Positions 25,056 through 37,384 of a DNA stretch of 64,000 nt are shown piece after piece. The stretch lies in the NCBI GenBank assembly GCA_013398615.1, contig VZSR01000520.1:31247151-31311150 (forward strand). The letters run 5' to 3'. The first letter of the stretch is position 1. Each line of letters starts with the position of its first letter. Under the pieces are notes generated by a model. It saw only the letters and a program-made list of their open reading frames with translations. It was not told where the DNA came from and searched no databases. This DNA is from Brachypodius melanocephalos (lineage: Eukaryota; Chordata; Aves; Passeriformes; Pycnonotidae). Position numbers and translations under genes: made by a program.

Positions 25056-28000
25056 CTTTATTAACATCTGTGGGGTATAAATGTGTCATCTTGGGAGTGT
25101 GTCTACAAAGAAAGGATGAAGCTGAGCAGCTCTGGCAGATGTATCAAAAAAAGGCTCATTGATAGCTTGAGGAATAAACTATCTTGAAGGCAAGTATTCC
25201 TTCTCATGGTATGAATCAGATATTCCATGTATCCTTTTGATATTAAATATAACTTTGTCATGCTTTCACAGTTCCCTTTAAAGTTGTGCTTCACACCGCA
25301 GGGAAAAAAAAAGGATTTATGCTCACATTATGATTAAATCCTCTTATCCCCAAATTTAGTATCATTTTGGTGAATTCTGTAACAAGTCAGTGTAAAGCAG
25401 AAGGGAAATTTTCTGGTTTCATGAAATTAAGAAGGGTTTGGTATTTAATTTTGCATGTCTCTTTACAATTTTTTATTTTCAATCTCTTGAAAAGAAAGAA
25501 CACGTCTCTTTATACAGCATCAATCTATGTTGAATACAAGCCTTCCAGCCAATACAAATAAACATCTGAGCAATGCTTAGGCATTTTCAAAGTTAATTAT
25601 TTATTCTTACATGATATTTCTATTCAAATTTCTGATCTTATGAAATTGTTCACTTTGTAGATACAAAAACCTTTTACTTACTTATAAAATTCTTTACGTA
25701 AGTATTGAAAGTTTTCCAGAGTCAATTCTTTCACAGCTGATCTAAATTCTGATGAGAATAATGCTGCCTTTAACAGATTTTTAAAAATCCCTTGGTTTGA
25801 ACAGAAACCTCTCTGAATAAAAACCAGCTAAAAGTAAAGAAGCTGTAATTTGGCCTCAAACCAAAGAAAGTTTCAGACATTTATTTTAATCAGTCATCAG
25901 TCTTGGTGGTTTTTTTCCCTGAAAAAAACCTGTGATTAATATTAAATATGAGTTAGTATAAGAATTCCAAATTAACATTCAGCAGGAAACAGTAGTAGAA
26001 TACTGGAAAACTCTTCTGGAAAGAATTAACTTGCTACTCTTCAGCAGTCCAAGGAGAATATTATATCTTAGTTCTGGAGAATTCTGTGGACTACTTTTCT
26101 TTGAAGCAAAAACAAAGAAGGAAGGTTGCGGTTTTATGACAGGCTCACTTAAAAGTGTGACCAAAAAAAGTAAATTTAATGGCTACCATTGATATTTTTT
26201 ATATTTAAAGGAAACACAATATCCACTCCTTTTTCATATTTTTGAGACATAGATATGAACACAAAATACATATATACACAAATATATGCACATTTATACA
26301 CACATGCAGACATCTTTCACATATGGCTATGCACTGAGGAATGAAAACATGCTCATGAGAGCTACCTCTGGGGTTTTCTTCAGAATGAAACATTTTCAGA
26401 GACCTGACATTGTCAGGATTGAGGGGAGAGGGTTGAGCAAACCGCATGGAGAGAGAAGTGCTTGCTGACAGGTTGACAAAAGTACATGTAGCCTTTCCTT
26501 CTAGAGGGGAGAGGTTAGGCACTGCAGCAGCACAGCAGAACCTTGGGGTATTACACAGCTATCCATTTGCAGCTTTCACAGTGATGAATGAGGTCTCAGC
26601 AGACACCTTGCAGAGAACTGGCAAGACCAAGAAGCAGGGAGGATGAGATTACTCACATGTCTGCCCTTTTCCCCTCTCAGGTTGGGTGAGGCAGGTGATT
26701 AAAAGATAAAGTCCTGGGTGATCTAATCAAAGCCATCTGCTCCCACTCTGGTCAAGTAAGAGAAATTCTCAGAAGCTCAAGGACCATAAAGAGTTGTTTT
26801 AATCAGAACTTAAACAGAAATATTATTGTAAAAGCACTCAGGGGCTCTGAGGACAATCCTCCTATTCATTGAGGAGCTCCAGATATATGGATATAACTTT
26901 CTTAACTGGTTCTCAGACTTCAAAATTCCCTCGGTTACATTAAGCAAAATTAAGGATTCAATAAAACCTGATGGATTTGAGCATGAGGAAAAAAAGCCTA
27001 AACCTGTCACCAGATACTTACCTTGAGGGGAATGAGGCTTCTTGCAATTTCTTCTAAAGTGTAGAATACTGGCTGAAACCATATGGAACATATCCATTTC
27101 TGTCTGGTGATGACAAGCCTCATTCAGAAGATTATTAACAATGAAATTAAGAAATGCATCCTTAATTTGAACTTTTTTTCCCTAATCTTTTGTAATAAGC
27201 AGGAGAAAAAATCCTAACACAATATCCTGGCATCAACAGCCTTTGTGGTAACCAGGATGAAACATTTACAAAATTGACTACTCTTTTTTAAGGGGAGAAA
27301 AAGTAATTAATAAATACCCCATAGGCCAAGGAAAATAAGAATATACTCTGTGCACAGACCTGCTCCACAAAAATGTAAAGTTCTAATTTCACTAAGTTGT
27401 AAAGGAGAAAGGATGACCAGCTTTTTCAGTTGAAATTCCTGTTTTAGTCTGCTTGAGTTCATGCATATATGACAGTCAAGAGAGACATGGGCATTTCTGA
27501 TCACCATAGTGAAAGGCTGCCTGGTATTGTAGCAGAGGTTTGGCTGCCTTGTGCCTATTTCTATTATATTGCTTTTTCAAAGGATTGTTAGTATATCAGC
27601 CACAGTCCTTCAATGAAATTCAGTAGTATTTTGATATGCACAAAATTTTCATTGTTGCATCTATTTGTGGAGAAAAAATGTATTCATTCTCCCTAATCTA
27701 CCTCTAATTTTCTATCCAAATACTGCCAGGCTCACTCAAGGCCACTAGATTTAGTTACTCACTTGACTGAAAAGCATGTCAATGCAAATTCAGGCTGATA
27801 AACCAGCACACAAATCTCCAGGGCTTCAGCAAGTTATAATTTAACCACAGCATTAACAAAACGAGATAGCAATTATGCAAGGAATCAGCTGAAAGGTTAT
27901 TTTTAATTTTAAATTTCTGCCTCTGTACAGCTGGGTGCTGGAAGTAAAAAGCAAGATGAGGCACGTGTCCCCATTAGGCAGGCCTTTGGAAACCAAGCAG

Positions 28001-28419
28001 CATACTGTACTAAGCATTATGCTGCGGATGTTTCACAGTAAATTTATCAGTGCTGGCCCTGAAAGCAAATGGTTTTCTAGCATGGTGGGATGTTCTTTTT
28101 AATATTAGTATATCAAATATTTTTGGCTCTGGCAGTGACAGCAAATTAGTGCTGACTTCATAAAGGCAGAGCTGTGTGCAAGCTTGGGGACATTACAAGG
28201 GCTCCTCTGACTGTCATAAGTCCTCACCTCCAGGACTGTCTTGTCCTGAATTCAAGCTTAGCCATGAAGCCAGTTTGGCTGAATCCTTACCTTTCTTATT
28301 CTTCACCGTTCAATCACTTGTAAAATATCCCTGTAGAGGCACTCTAATACACAGACCTATTTACATTAATGATTTGATTTTATATGGTCCCATTTGTTCT
28401 CTGTACACTTATTGTTCCT
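25056..28419. other. AT-rich non-coding DNA, no gene seen
   Basis: No frame has recognisable content. Frames on both strands overlap at 26205-26646, where the GC content is a little higher, but their translations show nothing identifiable. No transposon, RNA gene or strong promoter signature is seen. Confidence 0.65.
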
Positions 28420-28925
28420 CCTTATTCGTTAGGTGCTGGGCAATCTCCCATCACATAGGGCTGGTTCAGTTCCTGTGCAGCCACAGCCCCTGCAGGAGGC
28501 TGTTCTGGATCCTCTATAAGTCTGTGAAGATGATGAGGCTGCTCTCAGGTGCCTGAGAGTCCTGTCTGCCCCTGCCTGATCTCTCCCGGGTCTTCCACAT
28601 CCTGTCTACAGCCTAGGACTCAATGTCAGCTCCCAGGGCCATCAGCCCTTGTCCAGGAACAGCATGGCAGGGCTGCTCTGCAGCTCTCCACGGTCCTGCC
28701 CTGCCTGGCTCATCTGCAGACCCACAACCATCCTGTTCCTGGCCCATTTCCACCTCCATGGGGATGCCCAATGCTTGGGGCTGGGCTGTGCCTGCTGCCC
28801 ACCTGCTCTGTTCCTGGCTGGGACAATGGGGTGGGCCTTGGCTCAGTCCCTGCCCTGTTCCCTTGGGAAGAATCCATATGAAGGCCCATATCCCTTTGAG
28901 GGCTGGTGACATTTGCAGTGCCCTG
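28420..28925. other. GC-rich, CpG-poor block of unknown origin
   Basis: About 500 bases stand out sharply: clearly GC-rich in a region otherwise near one-third GC, with only about three CpGs. Frames are open on both strands for 86-140 codons (28549-28881, 28623-28949, 28613-29035 minus), which is expected when stops are rare, and none shows a motif. The composition (many ctgccc, ctggct and cagg words) resembles old methylated repeat sequence more than a CpG-island promoter. It could be a piece of an endogenous retrovirus, another transposon or a retrocopy; I could not place it in any family. Confidence 0.5.
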
Positions 28926-31900
28926 AACATATGGTCAACATTTCTGTGAGACAATTGAGAAGAAGCAGGGAGTAAACTCAAACACTGAAAGTCATCTGAT
29001 TGTACCCATGAATTGTTAGGATGTTCCATGTCCAAGTTTTAGTTGTTCCAAGGCAGCTAGTCCTGTTCCAAACATCCTAGTCTGGAGATCAGCCAGTCCC
29101 AGCAGACAGTTAAAGTGTTTCTACCCTTTTCTGAGGTGGGAGAGGACATAATAAAATTGATACTAGCTCAGCATGGTCACTCTCTACCTCAAGTCAGAGA
29201 AAATTCCACGTCACACTTAAGTTACTAGAATAAAGGCAGCCAAAATAAACTCTCCATTCATGTTACAGGCTTGATTCAGTTTCCTGGACATCCAGTTACT
29301 GGGGTTTATTGGAAATAAATTGAAGAGTATCCAGCTGGAACCTCAGCAGCGACCAGGGAAAGCCTTGGGTAAACAGGTTTCCCTCATATCAGTCTGTTCA
29401 CATGAATGTCTCACAGATCCTGAGGCATCTGAGATGTCACTCTTATGATAAGAAATGTGCAATTCAATCACAGCCTTTGTGCTTATACAAGCACAGCACC
29501 CCTGTATTAGACAGGTTTCTGCAATATAAAAGCTTTTGAAAAATATGACAGGTAATTTTAGTTTGGAAAGGTGCATTACACAGCTATGATTGTCACTGAT
29601 TTACTTTTTAAAGTTCTAAAGTCTTGGGGCACAGTTTTGTAGATCATTACTTCTGTGTAACACAAAGGAAGGCATGATCACTGGTAGTGTTTCATATAGG
29701 AAATAGCTTTAAATTAGGCATCTTGGATGGTGCATACTGTAACTAGTTTTGTGTTCTCCTGTTTATCTGATTCAGCCCAGCCTCCTTAAATTATATGGCA
29801 GAACACATAAAAGTAATTTTTGCATGTGTGGAATACAATTCAAAGCCTTTTGAAATCAGTTGGATGCTTTTTTTGATTTCCTAGGAGAATTAGACATGTA
29901 ATGTGGCATTGAGCACCTCAGATATTCAGATGGGAGGTTTCAGTACACAGAAATAGCCAGGTTTTTTTAACTGGACAGCTTTGACTGTCTCCATACTTTG
30001 TGTGAACTTCTGTGTTCATGACTGCACATTTTAATTACTTTAAAAGTGCCTGAATCCAGAGGCAGACCCTTCAAATTGCATAAAAATAAATTAATAAATA
30101 GTAGTAATAATGTTCATTTCTTCTAATGGATACATAGACTGTCCCACTCTTAATATAATCTGAATGTTTGGACAACATACATCTAAACCCCTAAGCACTA
30201 TGAAAATTAGCTTTCAAATTACAAAGCCCAGATTCAAAATGTTTTCATGAGTTTGGCATGGCAGTTGAGTATGAGAAAGAGGAGAAAAATAAGATATGAG
30301 ATATGAAACACTATCAGCAGACCTGGAGTTACTGCCACCAGATCTTCACCTGCATTAGGCTAGACGTTATTATACTGTTCATACCCACCTTTGAGCTGTT
30401 TAGATAGCCTAGTAACAGCTGCTTTTACTATTTCCTCCATCTTCTTACAGATGGGTTGACAGAATTTGAAACTAAACTGGAATTACACCATTCCTGTAAT
30501 CTTGGCACAGGTCTTTTCTCCAGCTACCTCGGTGGTTTTGCTTCCCATCTGGTTGCCATGCGAGCTTCTGAGTATTCAGAGCCAGTAGAAAAAAAGAAAA
30601 GGAAAAAGACCCTTTTGAGAACATACTGTTCAACTGATCACAGATCAAAATATTTTGTGTAAAGGCATTGCTTATTTCTATTATTCCTTCTTCTTCCCTC
30701 ATTCCAGCACTTTTCATGATCCTATTACTGAAAAGTTCATGACATTACATTTGTGACTGCCATATAATTTTATTGAAACACGCATATTCTCTTTTATCCT
30801 TTTGAAGGGCAAAATATTAAAGTGATATCCCTCTTGTTTTTTGATTTGTTTCCAAATGGAAAAATAAATGTGTCTCATTCCTGTGTGTCTGGCCAGCTTG
30901 CTAAAACTTTCATTTCTCTTCCGAAAATTCCACCTGGCAATTTCAAAGAGAAATCCTGCAGCCTAAAGACAATCGCCACTGGGTCAGTAGTGCAAACATC
31001 ATGAGATTTCTTCCTTTTTTCTCTTTCTTCCTTCCATCTTTTTCTTTCTGTTTCCACAAAAATATTTTGCATTTTTTTCATCCCTCAAAAATAAACTGTA
31101 AAATACAAATCCTAAACCAAAATGATGGACGAAGAAGTAACAGGTTAACTCTTTATTTGCCTGATGAGACTATTCAGATGTGAAAGTACCACTGAAGAAG
31201 AATAGGGTAAGGAAATGGAGAATGTTTATATTTAAATTAAACCACACACCTAAAGGTTGTCACACTTGAAAATTCCAGAGCCAAGGTTCATAAAATGTGA
31301 AAGTAGTCTTGCGCTGTTAGAACTTGGCAGGGCTATAAGAAAATAGCATAATCTTCTTTTCCATTTATTCTGGCTAGTTGACGTTCTTGCCTCAGTCTGG
31401 CATGCAGTAGTCATTAATAGAGCCTGGCATTTCACAAAATTTGCTAAATGAATGATGACTTCAGGGACTTTTTCCCCTTTTTATACTTTTCTTCCTGGGT
31501 ATGTAAAGCTGGTATCAAATGTGACTGAGAAATTACATTTGCATGCATACACACCTACACAAGATTTTTTTGTCCCGTAATTACTGTAGCTATTTTAAGT
31601 GCACACTGTGCGTGTGTATATATGGATTCATTCAGGCACAGCTTTGACATAGCACATGTGTGTAGTATAGTTAGAACAAGACTATGAGCTTTTGCATATG
31701 GACTTGAACAGGATGATGGGGTTGAGGACTCACCCTGACTTCTGTGTAGGAGCATTTAGTAGGACAGAAACCCAGAGGCAAAGCCCTTTGGTTAGGTTAC
31801 CCAGGAGAATACATGTACAGGAGTATGTACATGTGGGACACTGAAAGGAGCCTGCCTTCAAGTGTCTTAAAATCAGCTTCCTGAAAGGACTGAGAAATTA

Positions 31901-32337
31901 CCATCTAGATAGAATTTGAGCCCTTATGCTTTAACAACATTAATCCCAGATTTTAGCAGGATTTTGGAATCCCTGTCCTATATGCACCATCTAACCCAAA
32001 AACTGTCAATGTTTAGTTTTTGCCAGAAATTTTCCTGTTGTCTAAAGCACTATTTCTGAACAGAAACATTTTTATTTTTATATTCATATTTTTTATGAAC
32101 AGGTACCTCTTCTGGAACAGGACTAGGTTGTTTCCCCAACTCAGACCTCAATATAGGCAAAAGAGGTGTTTTATCATATAGTGCAAGGCTAGAGCAAGGC
32201 TAACTAATTCACAGAACATCAATTTCTGCAAGGTTATTGTATCTACCACTGATGGGAAAAAGATAATACTTTCTCTTTCCTTCTCTTATTGCTTTGTTAC
32301 ATTAGTATAGTGGTTAGAACTACCACACAAAAATTCA
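28926..32337. other. AT-rich non-coding DNA, no gene seen
   Basis: About 3.4 kb with several 60-80 codon frames on both strands (29343-29576, 30456-30717, 30822-31183, 31250-31435, 31555-31755), none with coding character. Small pyrimidine-rich runs occur near 31001-31075. No recognised transposon or RNA gene. Confidence 0.65.
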
Positions 32338-32530
32338 CAAAGGCAGAAATCGACTGAGGTTGGAGGAGATCTCTAGAGATTGTCTATTCAACCCACCTTA
32401 CTCAAAGCAGGGTCAGCTACAGAATGTTTTTCAGGGCCATGCCAAGTTGAATTTTGAACATTTTCAAGAACATAACCTCTCAGATTGATTTGTACCTGTG
32501 TTTGAGCTTTGCAGTAACAAACAAACAGAT
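32338..32530 (-). mobile_element. CR1 LINE, 3' end fragment, minus strand
   Basis: On the plus strand this reads as the reverse complement of the CR1 3' end: ctgaggttggaggagatctc, gattgtctattcaaccca, then ctcaaagcagggtcagctac, ccatgccaagttgaattttg, ttttcaagaacataacctct and finally a diverged tgtgtttgagctttgcagta. The terminal octamers at the left are lost. It is a 5'-truncated copy with no coding potential; the open frames over it (32388-32645 and 32576-32827) are shadows. Confidence 0.85.
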
Positions 32531-33655
32531 TCAAATAGCTGAAAAAAAATCTAAATATGAGCAATCCCAACTCTTTTGGCCTTGCCTCATATTTGGGCTG
32601 CTTCAGGTCCTCAGTCATCTTCATGGCCCTTGACTGAAGTGTCAAATATTCTAGAGGTGGAGTCTGTCATAAAAACCCCAGAGATTTACAGGATCAAACT
32701 ATTCCTTGTTTTGTCACACATTTATTTTATTTTAAATAATTTGAGCGTTGTGCAGCCAAACTGTTGTTTATTGCTCTGTGAATTGCACAGTATATTTCAG
32801 GATTTGGGCCCTCTGATTTTTTTTTAGCCAGAAAGCAAAATAAAAGAGTTTTATATGGTTGGTTCTTCTCCTTTTGCCATGTCACAATGCAACTCAAGAG
32901 TACATAGCTGTGTGATAAGAAGTGCAATCTCCCCAGGATTGATAAGGAAGAGCTGTTTCTCAACAGAAGCCCAGATTTAATTGTGCTGACAGGGATTTTT
33001 GTATCAAATGTTATACACATGTGCTTTCAAATGATGAAAAATGCTGCAGTTTCTTCACGGACAAGATAGTACCTCCTTAACATACTGCTTGGAAAATTGC
33101 CCCTAAGATTTCTGTAACATTAAACAGTATTATGGAAGTTATGATCCAGCTTCAGAGCTTTGAGTTTGTCTATCTCTGGAATCATCCTAGATTTGAATAA
33201 TTAATACATGTATGTTTGCACAAATAAAAGCTTTATTAATTGTTAAGAATTGCACTGTTCTCTTGAGTGTTTTAGGCAAAATCTGTACTTAAGAATGGAT
33301 ATTTACTTTGGATATTTGAGTGCTGAAGGTGCAAAAGCATTCAGGATTTTAGTTCTCTCTACTAATTTATTTTCACACTGACAAAATAGGTATTATCTGG
33401 GTGCCTGATTGCTCAGGTGGACAGACATATCTGTTATGAAATTTGACTGAAAATATCACCCATCCCTGGCCTCCTCTCCTCTCAAACAATAAAATGAAAT
33501 CAGTTACCAAGAAAAAAATAAATTTCCAGGAGTTACTTTTAAAGTAAATTAGATTAATTGAAAAAATTGATATGAAGACCTCTAGAGAGTTCTGGAGAGT
33601 ACAGTCATCACTAAACTAAATCATTATAGGGTCATTTCAATTAAGATTCTTCACC
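32531..33655. other. AT-rich non-coding DNA, no gene seen
   Basis: About 1.1 kb between a CR1 fragment and an LTR. The 97-codon minus-strand frame at 32727-33020 has no recognisable motif. Nothing else is supported. Confidence 0.6.
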
Positions 33656-34035
33656 TGTTTCCTTCAGCCATAATCTGGAAGACACATTCTTCCACAACTT
33701 CTTTCTCCCTGCTCCACCTGGGAGAGGAGAAACAGAAAAAAAGTTAAGCCCTTTTTTGAGATAAGAACAGTTTAACAATTGAAATATAAAAAATACACTA
33801 CTACTAATACTACTAGTGATAGTAGTAATGAAAAGAGAGATAGATAACAAAAAGAGAGAAAGAAGAAAACTCAAGAAAAAAAAAAAAAGTGATGCACAAT
33901 AACATTGTTCACCAGTGCTCCACATCAACAATTTAAATATCAGTGTTATCAACATTATTCTCAACTGAATAGAAAACACAGCACTCTTTCAGCTACCAGG
34001 ATGAAAATAGCTCTATCCCAGCTGAAACCAGGACA
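33656..34035 (-). mobile_element. Solo LTR, same family as 23910-24460, internally deleted
   Basis: Plus-strand reading shares blocks with the first LTR: cctgggagaggagaaacag, ttgagataagaacagtttaa (containing a minus-strand ATTAAA-like poly-A region), gtgatgcacaataacattg, tatcagtgttatcaacatta and the well-kept end gctctatcccagctgaaacc followed by aggaca. Compared with the first copy, about 200 bases are missing between about 33918 and 33921, the part that corresponds to 24140-24345 there and holds the TATA region of U3. This copy therefore lacks its promoter. An ACT/AGT-rich stretch (about 33795-33830) sits where the family carries a simple-sequence segment. No target-site duplication was evident, and no internal viral genes adjoin. 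Confidence 0.8.
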
Positions 34036-37000
34036 ATGTGTCACATTCTTTTCTTGAATTCTCAGGTAAGACTAGTCAAAGTGGTGCTAGATTACATCAA
34101 AGTGTAAATTCATATATTTGGCAACAGGAAAATGCAGTGAATTTAGCAACTCATTTTATAGAGATCATAAAACAGCTCTCACAAGTTAACAGTCTGAGGT
34201 CACTACTACCCTGGATTGAAAGTGAAACAGTGACCCGTGATATGTAATAAAATGCTCCATATTCCATTATTATTAGGGTGAGTTCCTTTTATCTTCATTC
34301 CAACACTCTTAATTTGTCTGTCACCAAACTTCTAAAATTTAAGACATGGATCCTGAAAGTCTGGATTACTGCTAGATTAACACCTACTAGTATTAAGAGG
34401 AAAGATAAAAGATAGCCTTTACTCTGAAAGAAAAAGAAAATTAGAAAGAAATGGGACTGATGTGTTGGATTTGTATTGTCTTTCTGTGTTTTAACTGTAG
34501 GATCTGGCAGAGGATGTTTTGGTTGACACAAGTGGTTTTTTACCAGGTTACTTTCAGTGAGGAAAAAATGTAAATCTCAAAATCTAAAGTATTCAAGGCA
34601 GGCAGAATAAAACGGATTTATTCCTCTTAAAAGTGGGACATGACACCTAAAGATTTTTTGCCTTGATTTTGGATGCAATTATTTTTAAAATAGGTCACTC
34701 CAATAATTGGAGTCAATTAAATTTCATAAATCAAAAGCACTTTCTCTCTAGACTTCTCATCTGTGGTTCAGGAGAGCATGCTGCAACTCCTGTCACAGTT
34801 GGGCTGATGGGTCATACATGCTTAAGCCTCTGAGTGCAATTGTCTGCATTGTTTGGATCCTTCACACTCTGGGGTGGCAAGATCATAGTCTAATGAGCAT
34901 TACCCTAAGCTAAATCCATATTTAAAATGCAAAAGAAAACCGTGTTAGCTTTTGGTGTGGCCACAGTTTGTCTGGGACACCATTCATAGTCACCAGTGTA
35001 GAATTATACCATATAGCCTGTTACACTTTGTTCAGCATTCTCAAAGCTAGACAGAAAAACAGTGTTTATTTCTTCTTTAGATAGGACTGTACTGGTTTTC
35101 AATCTCATATGTATTCCATAGTGATGCTGTCTTAAAAGTAACAGGAAAACTTTTCTGAACAGTTCAATCTTCACACAAGTTTTTGAGTTCAGTTTCATTT
35201 ATGGTGTTTAATCATTTTCTTAAATAAAAAAAAGCCTTTGTAATAGAAATAATTTACCATCACCTTTGGATTAAAAAGTTTAAAAGCTTTTTATAGTTCC
35301 ATGGCTATAAATCTCAGACATATACAATTTAGATAAATGTGATGAATATACCTGATGGAATCTGATGGTTTATTCAAAGTATGCAGAACTCACTGCTTGT
35401 CCTAAAAGTTACAAATATTCAGCCATAAAAAATTTGGTTTTGTTTTGCAGGGCCATGCTCTAAATGGAACTTTTACTTGAATATTTTTGAGGTAGTCATT
35501 GTTGATTACTTCAGGACTAAACTGATTGTAGACAAAGGTCTATCTACTCTGTAGTTAAATTATGTTAAGATAATATATAAGTTAATTATGTGAAGATAAC
35601 ATATAAGATAACATATAGATAAAATATATATGTTATATAAAAGATAACATAGATCTTAAGATAATATGTTCTTATCTTACGAAATCATGTAATATTAAGA
35701 AATAATCTCACCAATCCACTTCTTAGAAACCTAATCCTTCCTCTCTGGCAAGTTGGACAAAAATGGATCAAAGGAATCAAATAAGACACTCCAGGGTTAA
35801 TATAGACACACAAAATAGTTCTCAAAATATGTGGTTCTGTAAAAGATAAAATTTGTAATACACAAAAATAAATGGGGTTTTTTGTCTTGAAAAAGGCAAA
35901 GCAAATTGCAAATTTGCAGCTGATGGTAACTGGGAAAAAGAAAGCGCATTGACCCAGTTTTGGAGGGAATGATAAACAACTGTAATATTTGTATCAATTG
36001 TCTCAAGAATAACTATAATGTATACTTTGATATGGTGACAGTATGATGATGAATTTTCTTTCTTTTACTAAATTATAACAAACTCGCCGTCACCAGCATC
36101 AATAAAATAACTGCATCATTGTTTTCCAGTTCTTTAGACAAGTGCTTTCTTCAGCTTCATGCTTCTATGAAAAGGAAAATATTTTTTTTCTGGAGATGTG
36201 TCAGAACATAGAAATCAATTCTGTGCATTTGTAGCCTGTTACTTTCCTCAGAATTTACTGTGTATTTTACATGTCAAGCAAGTAAAATCATTCCCAAGTC
36301 TTAAAAAAGAAATTTTCTTCCCTTTGTACCTTTGCCCACGCGACACTGAGAAGTCAACTGAATTTTATTTTTCCACAGAACAAACAAGAAGTCGTTACAG
36401 TTTTAATTTTTTTTTCATAATTTTATACTTAACATTGCCTTTAAAATTGAGTTTTGAAACAATGAATAATTGGAAGTAAACTTGTTTCATAAAACTATAT
36501 AGCTTAATGGCTGGAAAAGAAAATGTACTGTAAAAAGTACAAAGACTTTTATTTATACTGGAAAGAATAAGTTTTTGATGTCTGCAGAAGAAGGTTTCTC
36601 ACATTTCATAGTTTAGGAATTGAGGACACTGCTAAGAAAAGATTGTAAATATGGACTTCAAAGGATGATAAAAAAAGAGAAAAAAGAAAAGAATTGCTTA
36701 TTGAAAAGATACATAACCATTGTTCTCATCCCAGATATTCTTAAAAGTCATGGGTTTATAATAATCTAGTTAGATTTGCCATGCTGTGTACAATATCACT
36801 TTGTCATGGGTATTTCTCTGACTCACTGCATTGAAGGTCACTATGAGTGTTCATGCCTCAAGAAACTTCCACTTTTGTTGAGATTATAATCTTTTGCTTT
36901 GTCCACTTTGAACCTCAACCACTTGCTTTTCTTTTCCATGCTTGTGTTTTTAGTAGGAGAGCTCTTCAACTATGAAATTCTATTTAATTCTACACATAGA

Positions 37001-37384
37001 TAGAAGTCTAGAGTTTCAATATGTGGAGGAGCCAATAGGAAGACAGAATAAAGAATAGGGTTTTAGATTCATTAGGAACTGTAGAACTTCATGGACAGAG
37101 GAACCTGAGTAGAAAGAAACCACCTGCAGCATACTCGTAATGGTAACATTAGCCCCAAACCAAAATGCTGGAAAGAATTATTTAAATCGGAAATTAATAG
37201 AAAGCCAGTTGTTGCAGAAGAACAAGTAGTTTAGGCTGACACAGTCTGCAGATGTAGCATCAAAACTAATGAGAAGCATGTCTCTGAAAAGAGAGGAAAG
37301 AATTCACAAGGGAAGCATAGTGCTTTATGCATAGAATATGCAACATTAATCAGTGAAATAGGGAAAAACTTAGTAACGTTTCCT
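34036..37384. other. AT-rich non-coding DNA, no gene seen
   Basis: About 3.3 kb without a supported gene. Frames at 34038-34247, 34295-34531, 35004-35198, 35797-36006 and 36198-36479 have no recognisable product. A cluster of AAGATAACATA-like words is listed separately. The CR1 copy that follows may begin somewhat before 37385 in a part too diverged to recognise. Confidence 0.6.
35560..35690. repeat. Degenerate AAGATAACATA-type repeats
   Basis: The word aagataacata or a close variant recurs about five times in both near-tandem and inverted arrangement (for example gaagataacatataagataa and atatgttatataaaagataa), ending in aagataatatgttcttatct. It is an AT-rich low-complexity cluster with hairpin potential and no family assignment. 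Confidence 0.6.

Noticed and set aside
28549..29035. Frames of 86-140 codons on both strands in the GC-rich block
   Set aside because: High GC removes stop codons in all frames; no frame has a motif, a splice pattern or a plausible start.
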